The position numbers were made by a program, and so were the translations under genes. From Alphaproteobacteria bacterium (GTDB taxonomy: Bacteria > Pseudomonadota > Alphaproteobacteria > Sphingomonadales > Sphingomonadaceae), in contig JAENVZ010000228.1 of the NCBI GenBank assembly GCA_016650315.1, forward strand, positions 1 through 13,540: a DNA stretch of 13,540 nt, given 5' to 3'. Below, piece by piece: positions 1 through 5,212 of the stretch. The notes under the pieces are model-generated. The model saw only the letters and a program-made list of their open reading frames with translations. It had not been told where the DNA came from and ran no database searches. Positions within the stretch are counted from its first letter, which is position 1. Each line of letters begins with the position of its first letter.

Positions 1-1
1 C

Positions 2-196
2 ATCGACGGGACGGGCGGCGAACCGCTGGCCGGTGGCGGCCCGGTAGCAACGCGGCTGGATCATCGTATCGCGATGAGCTTTGCGGTGGCGGGGCTGGTA
101 TCGAGCAGCGGTGTAGAGATCGACGACATGCGCCCTGTCGCGACCAGCTTTCCAGGCTTTGTGCCGTTGCTTGAAATGCTGGGGGGGATCGCATGA
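2..196 (+). CDS. aroA: 3-phosphoshikimate 1-carboxyvinyltransferase (EPSP synthase), C-terminal end, 5' partial
   Basis: EPSP synthase transfers the enolpyruvyl group of phosphoenolpyruvate to shikimate-3-phosphate in the cytoplasmic shikimate pathway to aromatic amino acids. Only the last 64 codons are inside the window; the reading frame is open from the left edge. The visible end carries the typical AroA C-terminal signatures: a glycine-rich stretch, then TRLDHRIAMSFAVAGL, then DDMRPVATSFPGF close to the stop. The stop TGA (194-196) overlaps the ATG of the next gene in an ATGA junction, which suggests translational coupling. Finding aroA just upstream of cmk and rpsA matches the classic bacterial order. 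Identity rests on family knowledge of these C-terminal motifs and on the neighbours. Nothing can be said about the start or the promoter. Confidence 0.93.
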   Translation: MDGTGGEPLAGGGPVATRLDHRIAMSFAVAGLVSSSGVEIDDMRPVATSFPGFVPLLEMLGGIA

Positions 197-444
197 GTCC
201 AGTGCTTGCCGACATCATCGGCCTGTTGGGGAGCGCCTGCATTGTTGGCGCTTATGCCTATAACATTATGGCCGCACGGGCAGACGCGCTCGCCTATAAC
301 ATCGTCAATCTGTTGGGCGCGGTGCTGCTCAGCATTTCATTGATGGTGCATTATAATCTGGCTTCGTTGATACTGGAGTTCGTGTGGAGCGGGTTTGCGC
401 TTTTAGGTATCGCCAAGGCGGTCAGGGCAAGAAGGCGCGCATGA
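193..444 (+). CDS. Small CBU_0592-like integral membrane protein
   Basis: An 83-residue hydrophobic protein with three predicted membrane segments (about residues 5-22, 33-52 and 56-75) and an arginine-rich C-terminal tail (residues 77-82). The central pattern, with YNIVNLLGA followed by a hydrophobic helix and a short polar turn, resembles the CBU_0592-like domain family, whose function is unknown. The start ATG overlaps the aroA stop (ATGA), and a G-rich stretch at 181-188 can serve as the ribosome binding site. The stop TGA (442-444) overlaps the cmk ATG in a second ATGA junction. The gene is therefore almost certainly translated as part of an aroA-cmk operon, although nothing in its sequence suggests a role in aromatic or nucleotide metabolism. 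The family assignment is from memory of the motif and is only fairly sure; the gene itself is well supported by the tight overlaps. Confidence 0.82.
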   Translation: MSPVLADIIGLLGSACIVGAYAYNIMAARADALAYNIVNLLGAVLLSISLMVHYNLASLILEFVWSGFALLGIAKAVRARRRA

Positions 445-1076
445 TTATCGCTGTTGATGGCCCCGCCGCATCGGGCAAGGGGACGATCGCCCGGGCACTT
501 GCCCGCCATTACGGGCTGCCTCATCTGGACACCGGAATGCTGTATCGCGCCGTCGGCCTGTCGGTTGCGCGCGCGGGCGGCGATCCCGATAACGAAGCCG
601 ATGCATTGGCGGCCTGCGCCTTTGATGATGTGCTGCTGACCGATCCTGAATTGCGCAGCGAGGCGACAGGCGCGCTGGCGTCGCGCGTCTCCATCCATTC
701 CGCCGTACGCAAGGCGCTGGTAAAGCGGCAACGCGATTTTGCCGGGCAGGCGGGCGGTGCGGTGCTGGACGGGCGCGACATTGGTACGGTCATCGCGCCT
801 GATGCCGATGTGAAGCTGTTTGTTACTGCCAGTCCTGAAATGCGAGCGCAGCGGCGGATGCGGGAATTGCAGGAGCGGGGGTTGGCATCTGATTTCGATG
901 CGCTGGTGGCCGACATTCGCTTGCGTGACGAACGGGACATGAACCGGGCCACAGCGCCGCTGAAACAGGCGGACGGCGCGGCCTTGCTAGATACGAGCGA
1001 TCTTAGTATAGAGGCCGCTGTCCGGCAGGCGATCATGCTTGTGGACGCACAGGTGGAAGGTCAGCGAACAAACTGA
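441..1076 (+). CDS. cmk: (d)CMP kinase (cytidylate kinase)
   Basis: Cytidylate kinase phosphorylates CMP and dCMP to the diphosphates with ATP in the cytoplasm. The 211-residue length is typical of bacterial Cmk. The N-terminus MIIAVDGPAASGKGT contains the phosphate-binding P-loop (residues 7-15). It is followed by LDTGMLYRAV, a nucleotide-binding motif of the family, later by LDGRDIGTVIAPDADVKLF, and then by the arginine-rich lid and the RDERDMNRATAPL segment. I chose ATG 441 because the P-loop should sit near the N-terminus; an in-frame ATG at 384 would add 19 unrelated residues. The chosen start overlaps the preceding stop as ATGA, with AAGG at 432-435 as a modest ribosome binding site. 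The gene is followed by a 195-nt gap and rpsA, the usual partner. Confidence 0.96.
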   Translation: MIIAVDGPAASGKGTIARALARHYGLPHLDTGMLYRAVGLSVARAGGDPDNEADALAACAFDDVLLTDPELRSEATGALASRVSIHSAVRKALVKRQRDFAGQAGGAVLDGRDIGTVIAPDADVKLFVTASPEMRAQRRMRELQERGLASDFDALVADIRLRDERDMNRATAPLKQADGAALLDTSDLSIEAAVRQAIMLVDAQVEGQRTN

Positions 1077-1115
1077 CCGGCTATGCGGCGCTAGGCAGGG
1101 CGGGAAAACCGTTCA

Positions 1116-1143
1116 TTGTCTATGCGCCCTTTTGGCTTATCCA
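1116..1143 (+). promoter_or_regulatory. Possible sigma-70-type promoter for rpsA
   Basis: TTGTCT (1116-1121) and TATCCA (1138-1143) are spaced by 16 bases and could serve as -35 and -10 boxes. A start near 1150 would leave a leader of about 120 nt containing the hairpin at 1179-1207. Each box matches its consensus at only four or so positions, so this is a weak call made mainly because the 195-nt gap suggests independent transcription of rpsA. Confidence 0.2.
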
Positions 1144-1178
1144 ATCCTATGTGTCCAGAAGTCTGCTTTTCTGCGGGA

Positions 1179-1207
1179 TGCGGTATGCACATGGGGTGCA
1201 TATTGCA
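1179..1207 (+). promoter_or_regulatory. Stable hairpin in the rpsA leader, candidate S1 autoregulatory element
   Basis: TGCGGTATGCAC (1179-1190) pairs with GTGCATATTGCA (1196-1207) over 12 base pairs, including two G-U pairs, and closes a five-base ATGGG loop. It lies 64 nt upstream of the rpsA start codon. A second possible stem pairs the two TGGCCA copies at 1211-1216 and 1239-1244. In Escherichia coli, S1 represses its own synthesis by binding a structured rpsA leader with purine-rich hairpin loops. That this leader works in the same way is inference. Confidence 0.45.
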
Positions 1208-1271
1208 GTTTGGCCAAAGACCGCCGGAGACAACTGGCTGGCCAGCAACGATATGTAGGGACTTAGATTTT

Positions 1272-2978
1272 ATGGCCTCTGTGGCACATCCAACACGCGA
1301 CGATTTCGCGGCGATGCTGAACGAATCACTTGGTGGCGAAGATGGCGGCTTTGAAGGCCGCGTCGTAAAAGGCACCGTTACCGGCATCGAAAATGACATG
1401 GCCGTCATCGATGTAGGGTTGAAGAGCGAAGGCCGCGTTGCACTGCGCGAATTCGCTGCTCCGGGCCAGAAGGCCGATCTGAAAGTCGGGAACGAAGTCG
1501 AAGTCTATGTGGACCGCGTCGAAAACGCCAATGGCGAAGCGATGCTGTCGCGCGATCGCGCCCGCCGCGAAGCCGCATGGGACAAGCTGGAATCCGAATT
1601 TGGCGAAGAAAAGCGCGTTGAAGGCGTTATCTTTGGCCGCGTGAAGGGTGGCTTCACCGTCGATTTGGACGGCGCCGTCGCTTTCCTGCCGGGCAGCCAG
1701 GTGGACATTCGCCCCGTGCGCGATGTTACCCCGCTGATGGACATTCCGCAGCCTTTCGTCATCCTGAAGATGGATCGCCGCCGCGGCAATATCGTCGTTT
1801 CACGCCGTGCCGTTCTGGAAGAAACCCGCGCCGAACAACGCAGCGGCCTTATCCTGACGCTGGCCGAAGGTCAGGTCATCGAAGGCGTGGTCAAGAACAT
1901 CACCGATTATGGCGCTTTCGTCGATCTGGGCGGCATTGATGGCCTGCTGCACGTCACTGACCTGAGCTACAAGCGGGTCAACCACCCCAATGAAATGATC
2001 AACATCGGCGATGTCGTGAAGGTGCAGATCATCCGCATCAACCGCGATACGCAGCGCATTTCGCTGGGCATGAAGCAGCTTGAAAGCGATCCATGGGAAG
2101 GCGCCAGCGCCAAATATCCGATCGGCGCGAAGCTGATGGGCCGTGTCACCAACATCACCGAATATGGCGCATTCGTCGAACTGGAAGCCGGCATTGAAGG
2201 TCTGGTCCACGTTTCCGAAATGAGCTGGACCAAGAAGAACGTCCATCCCGGCAAGATCGTTTCGACCAGCCAGGAAGTCGAAGTTCTGGTCCTTGAGGTT
2301 GATGAAGACAAGCGTCGTATCTCGCTGGGTCTCAAGCAGGCGCAGTCCAATCCCTGGGATGCCTTCGCCGAAAAGTATCCGGTCGGCAGCACGGTTGAAG
2401 GCGAAGTCAAGAACTCCACCGAATTCGGTTTGTTCATTGGCCTCGACGGTGACGTTGACGGCATGGTTCACATGTCTGACATCGCATGGGGCATTTCGGG
2501 CGAGGACGCGCTGAACCTACACCGCAAGGGTGAGGCCGTTCAGGCCATTGTTCTTGACATCGACATCGAGAAGGAACGCATCTCGCTGGGTATGAAGCAG
2601 CTTGAAAAGGGTGCGCCGGGTGCGGGCATCTCCGCAGCTTCGAGCAGCCTCAACAAGGGTGCGACCGTTACGGTTACCGTGCTGGAAGTGCGTGACGGCG
2701 GTCTGGAAGTCCAGGCTGGCGATGATGGCGCGACCGGCTTCATCAAACGCAGTGATCTTGGCCGTGACCGTGACGAACAGCGCCCCGACCGCTTTCAGGT
2801 CGGTCAGAAGCTCGATGCACTGGTCATCGGTTTCGATCGCAGCAAGAAGCCGAACTTCTCGATCAAGGCGTTGCAGATCGCCGAAGAGAAGCATGCAGTG
2901 GCGCAATATGGCTCGTCCGATTCGGGTGCATCGCTGGGTGACATCCTTGGCGAAGCCCTGAAGCAAAAAGCCGAGTAA
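1272..2978 (+). CDS. rpsA: 30S ribosomal protein S1
   Basis: S1 is the large RNA-binding protein of the 30S subunit that captures and unfolds mRNA for translation initiation. The 568-residue product carries six S1 repeats, at about residues 29-95, 114-180, 200-268, 285-355, 372-442 and 462-535. Repeats 3 to 5 are the most regular, each with a GxVxNxTxxGxFV-type strand and an RISLGxKQ ending. The first two are more divergent, as expected for the ribosome-anchoring repeats. The C-terminal tail ends in SLGDILGEALKQKAE, typical of alphaproteobacterial S1. I chose ATG 1272 because the homologous region begins at MASVAHPTRDDFAAML and an AGGG (1257-1260) precedes it. The in-frame extension upstream to 1116 is not S1-like and falls in the structured leader. 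The gene stands between cmk and ihfB as in many proteobacteria. Confidence 0.97.
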   Translation: MASVAHPTRDDFAAMLNESLGGEDGGFEGRVVKGTVTGIENDMAVIDVGLKSEGRVALREFAAPGQKADLKVGNEVEVYVDRVENANGEAMLSRDRARREAAWDKLESEFGEEKRVEGVIFGRVKGGFTVDLDGAVAFLPGSQVDIRPVRDVTPLMDIPQPFVILKMDRRRGNIVVSRRAVLEETRAEQRSGLILTLAEGQVIEGVVKNITDYGAFVDLGGIDGLLHVTDLSYKRVNHPNEMINIGDVVKVQIIRINRDTQRISLGMKQLESDPWEGASAKYPIGAKLMGRVTNITEYGAFVELEAGIEGLVHVSEMSWTKKNVHPGKIVSTSQEVEVLVLEVDEDKRRISLGLKQAQSNPWDAFAEKYPVGSTVEGEVKNSTEFGLFIGLDGDVDGMVHMSDIAWGISGEDALNLHRKGEAVQAIVLDIDIEKERISLGMKQLEKGAPGAGISAASSSLNKGATVTVTVLEVRDGGLEVQAGDDGATGFIKRSDLGRDRDEQRPDRFQVGQKLDALVIGFDRSKKPNFSIKALQIAEEKHAVAQYGSSDSGASLGDILGEALKQKAE

Positions 2979-3007
2979 TAAATAATAGGGTTACAACTAA
3001 AGGTATA

Positions 3008-3044
3008 AGGTCCGTCAGACTAAAGTCTGGCGGGCCTTTCTTTT
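3008..3044 (+). terminator. Intrinsic terminator of rpsA
   Basis: AGGTCCGTCAGAC (3008-3020) pairs with GTCTGGCGGGCCT (3025-3037) over 13 base pairs (two G-U), closing a TAAA loop. It is followed by TTCTTTT and begins 30 nt after the rpsA stop. This is a textbook Rho-independent terminator, so ihfB is probably transcribed from its own promoter. Confidence 0.9.
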
Positions 3045-3067
3045 CGCGGTTGCAGCATGAGTATAAG

Positions 3068-3087
3068 TTGTAAAATCTTGTAAAATG
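3068..3087 (+). repeat. Tandem 10-bp repeat upstream of ihfB
   Basis: TTGTAAAATC (3068-3077) is followed directly by TTGTAAAATG (3078-3087): two copies identical at nine of ten positions, in phase with one DNA helical turn. They open a markedly AT-rich 150-bp stretch between the rpsA terminator and ihfB. A regulatory role is possible but not shown. Confidence 0.5.
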
Positions 3088-3097
3088 CTCGCGATTT

Positions 3098-3125
3098 TTG
3101 GAAATATCGTACTGATTTTTAACAT
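3098..3125 (+). promoter_or_regulatory. Possible ihfB promoter
   Basis: TTGGAA (3098-3103) and TAACAT (3120-3125) are 16 bases apart and match the -35 and -10 consensus at about four positions each, in an AT-rich region downstream of the rpsA terminator. Other weak pairings, for example with TAACTA at 3144-3149, are possible, so the exact position is uncertain. The terminator makes some promoter in 3045-3180 likely. Confidence 0.25.
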
Positions 3126-3191
3126 TTAATATTTCAATGTGGTTAACTATTCGGTAGGATGAAATAGAGTTTATGGGTTGGGGGACTCGAA

Positions 3192-3473
3192 ATGATCAGG
3201 TCGGAACTTGTACAGAAGCTGACGGATGAAAATCAGGACCTGACGCTTCAGGAAATAGAAAAAATCGTCGATCTTTTCTTTGGTGAAATCATCGATCGTC
3301 TTGCCGCAGGTGGCCGCGTGGAGTTGCGTGGATTTGGCGCATTCACGACCCGCCGCCGGGATGCCCGCACAGGGCGCAATCCGCGCACCGGCGAAGCGGT
3401 GAAGGTCAATGCCAAGCGCGTGCCCTATTTCAAACCGGGCAAGGAAATGCGCGAACGCCTGAACGCCGATTGA
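3192..3473 (+). CDS. ihfB: Integration host factor subunit beta
   Basis: IHF is a DNA-bending nucleoid protein made of alpha and beta subunits; it acts in recombination, replication and transcription. The 93-residue length fits the HU/IHF family. The N-terminal helices are IHF-beta-like ([19 protein letters not shown]), followed by the conserved [12 protein letters not shown] core. The [10 protein letters not shown] segment at residues 61-70 carries the arm-tip proline (P64) that intercalates into DNA, and [14 protein letters not shown] closes the protein. The start is supported by GGGGGA at 3180-3185, six bases before the ATG. Its place just after rpsA, together with the beta-type N-terminus, distinguishes it from HU and from IHF alpha. 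The AT-rich upstream region with tandem repeats is likely where regulation happens. Confidence 0.95.
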   Translation: MIRSELVQKLTDENQDLTLQEIEKIVDLFFGEIIDRLAAGGRVELRGFGAFTTRRRDARTGRNPRTGEAVKVNAKRVPYFKPGKEMRERLNAD

Positions 3474-3543
3474 TCCGGCCTCGGCGGACGCATATCCGGG
3501 GTTGCGTTGCGATACTTGACGGCTGGATGGTTATTCTGCACTG

Positions 3544-3597
3544 GTCCGCACGGTTCGGCGCTGCCTTTGATGCAGCGATTGGAAACCGCGTGCGGAC
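3544..3597 (+). other. Hairpin in the tRNA-Leu leader that includes the tRNA 5' acceptor strand
   Basis: GTCCGCAC (3544-3551) pairs with GTGCGGAC (3590-3597). After a two-base bulge (3588-3589), GGTT (3552-3555) pairs with AACC (3584-3587). An inner stem, CGCTGC (3559-3564) with GCAGCG (3572-3577), closes a seven-base loop. The last six bases of the outer strand (3592-3597) are the first six of the mature tRNA, so this fold competes with the tRNA acceptor stem. There is no following T-run, so it is not an intrinsic terminator. Confidence 0.55.
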
Positions 3598-3678
3598 GTG
3601 GCGAAATCGGTAGACGCAGCAGACTTAAAATCTGCTTTCCGAATGGAAGTGCGGGTTCAAGTCCCGCCGTCCGCACCA
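3592..3678 (+). tRNA. tRNA-Leu (anticodon UAA)
   Basis: An 87-nt cloverleaf. The acceptor strands GCGGACG (3592-3598) and CGTCCGC (3668-3674) pair fully, followed by discriminator A and an encoded CCA (3676-3678). The anticodon stem GCAGA/TCTGC (3619-3623 and 3631-3635) encloses loop CTTAAAA with anticodon TAA at 3626-3628, reading UUA and UUG leucine codons. The long variable arm (TTCC and GGAA around 3637-3648) is the class II hallmark of leucine tRNA. The T arm is GCGGG-TTCAAGT-CCCGC (3651-3667). It stands alone as a single tRNA gene, 118 bp after ihfB and tail-to-tail with the exporter gene on the other strand. Confidence 0.97.
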
Positions 3679-3706
3679 GCAATTGATGTTTTGACGATGT
3701 TCTGAA

Positions 3707-4612
3707 TCACTCTTCGGTAATCCTGCTCCGTCTGGATCGGGGTTTGAGTTCGCTGACGATAATGCCCACGATGATCAGTGCAGCGCCGACAAAAGCGCCA
3801 GACGGCAGCCGTTCCCCGGCAAGTCTGCCCAAAATTCCTGCAAAGACGGGTTCCCCGGCATAGATAACAGTCGCCCGCGTCGGAGATACGCTACGCTGCG
3901 CCCAGTTCATGACGACCTGAATCAAAGCGCTGGCAAGGCCAAGGCCAATACCAATGCTGGCAAGCATCCATGAAAAGCCGGGCACATATTCTCTGGCTGG
4001 ACCCATGGCTGCGAAGCTTAAGAGCGAGGCAGTGGCAAGCTGGATGATTGTCACGCGCGGTGCGTCGACCTTTGGCGCGAAATAACCAATGGCGATAATT
4101 TCTGCGGCGATAACAAGCGTGCTGATGATCGTCAGCCATTCGCCACGCCCCATGCCGCCTGCCATGCCATCGGGTCCTGCGAGCGCCACCATGCCGACAA
4201 AGGCAAGACCGGCACCCGCCCATGCCATCAGGCCGGGTGGGCGACGCAGAACCAGCCATTGCAGTAGCGGCACTAGAGGAACATAAAGCGCTGTTATAAA
4301 TGCAGATTTACTGCTTGGAATGGTCTGTAGACCCATTGTTTGCAGCATGTAGCCGACAGCAATGGTCAACCCGACGATCAACCCCGCCTTTATTTCTGTC
4401 ATGGTTATACCGCGAAGCGCTGACCAGACAAAGGGCAGCATGACCAGCGCCGCTGTGCCAAAGCGCAGGCCGACAAAGAAATAGGGACCGCTAACCGTCA
4501 TTGCCCAATGGACGAGAAGGAACGTGGTGCCCCAGATCATCGTTATGCCGACCAGGGCCATTTCGGCGCGACCGAAGCGGACGACCATGGGGGGATCAGG
4601 AACAGCTGACAT
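3707..4612 (-). CDS. EamA-family (drug/metabolite transporter) permease
   Basis: A 301-residue inner-membrane protein of the 10-helix drug/metabolite transporter superfamily, which exports amino acids, metabolites or drugs; its substrate cannot be read from sequence. It shows the two EamA repeats (about residues 20-145 and 157-287). The first opens with ALVGITMIWGTTFLLVHWAM and contains SKSAFITALYVPLVPLL; the second contains the matching TRATVIYAGEPVFAGILG. The C-terminal tail is short and basic (PRSRRSR), consistent with a cytoplasmic end. I chose the ATG at 4612 because AGAAGG lies about six bases upstream; an ATG at 4654 would add 14 residues with no membrane character. It follows sixA by 54 nt on the same strand and is probably the last gene of a helicase-sixA-exporter operon. 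It converges with the tRNA-Leu gene. Confidence 0.9.
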   Translation of the reverse strand: MSAVPDPPMVVRFGRAEMALVGITMIWGTTFLLVHWAMTVSGPYFFVGLRFGTAALVMLPFVWSALRGITMTEIKAGLIVGLTIAVGYMLQTMGLQTIPSSKSAFITALYVPLVPLLQWLVLRRPPGLMAWAGAGLAFVGMVALAGPDGMAGGMGRGEWLTIISTLVIAAEIIAIGYFAPKVDAPRVTIIQLATASLLSFAAMGPAREYVPGFSWMLASIGIGLGLASALIQVVMNWAQRSVSPTRATVIYAGEPVFAGILGRLAGERLPSGAFVGAALIIVGIIVSELKPRSRRSRITEE

Positions 4613-4666
4613 TACCGGCCTTCTGTACTGGAACCTGCCTTGCCCTGCGCGCAAAGGCGAACGGCG

Positions 4667-5212
4667 TCAATGCTGCTGGTCAGGTCCCAGCGTCGGGTCG
4701 AGATCGCGGGGCCGGGTGAAGCTGACAAGGCGGGCCATGTTCGGGCCGATGTTTTCCCATTTATCAATGTCGATTTCCATGACGGCAAGGCTTGCTGTTG
4801 GAAATTTGATCTCCACATCGTCGCGCAGCGCCGACGCACCGTCATCTGGAACGAGCGCAAGGATCAAATCCTCCATCCCCGGATTGTGGCCCAGCATCAG
4901 CAGGCTGGATGTGTCATTGGGCTGATCGCGCAACACGTCCATCAGCGTGGCAGAGGAAGCAAGATAGATACGGCGTTCCCAATTGGCCTCAATCTTTTCG
5001 CCATAGCCATCGAGGAATGTATCGAGTGTTTCAATGACCCGTACGGCAGGCGAAGCGATCAGATGATCGAAATGCATGTTGTGATTGCGGGCATAGCGCC
5101 CCATCGTTATGGCCGCGCGCCCGCCTCGCTTGTTAAGGGGGCGGTCGAAATCCCGCGGAACCGTATCGTCCCAGCTCGATTTCGCGTGGCGCAACAGGGT
5201 CAGCCTTTTCAT
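4667..5212 (-). CDS. SixA-type histidine phosphatase family protein
   Basis: A 181-residue cytoplasmic protein of the histidine phosphatase (phosphoglycerate-mutase-like) superfamily. The N-terminal LTLLRHAKSSW holds the catalytic Arg8-His9 pair. Arg58 in the SPAVRVIET motif and His109 in LMLGHNPGMEDL complete the usual phosphate pocket. The RHAKSSW form and the short length match the SixA branch, named after the E. coli phosphatase that removes phosphate from phosphohistidine; the real substrate here is unknown. The ATG overlaps the stop of the helicase gene (ATGA), with GGAG (5218-5221) five bases upstream, so the two are probably translationally coupled. Nothing catalytic seems to be missing. 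It could also act on small phosphorylated metabolites, as other members of the superfamily do. Confidence 0.9.
   Translation of the reverse strand: MKRLTLLRHAKSSWDDTVPRDFDRPLNKRGGRAAITMGRYARNHNMHFDHLIASPAVRVIETLDTFLDGYGEKIEANWERRIYLASSATLMDVLRDQPNDTSSLLMLGHNPGMEDLILALVPDDGASALRDDVEIKFPTASLAVMEIDIDKWENIGPNMARLVSFTRPRDLDPTLGPDQQH

Noticed and set aside
1116..1271. In-frame N-terminal extension of rpsA by 52 residues
   Set aside because: The extension is unlike S1 and falls in the structured leader; the ATG at 1272 matches the family start and has a ribosome binding site.
2041..2620. Similar DNA segments within rpsA (CGCATTTCGCTGGGCATGAAGCAG-like)
   Set aside because: These reflect the repeated S1 protein domains, as expected in rpsA, and are not a mobile or regulatory repeat.
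3131..3150. IHF binding site in the ihfB upstream region
   Set aside because: TTTCAATGTGGTTA resembles the WATCAA-N4-TTR consensus but has one extra spacer base and a mismatch, so I do not call it.
3425..3682. Minus-strand reading frame of 85 residues across the ihfB end and the tRNA
   Set aside because: It is the antisense translation of the tRNA-Leu gene (RTAGLEPALPFG pattern), a frequent false protein in databases; it overlaps ihfB and has no support of its own.
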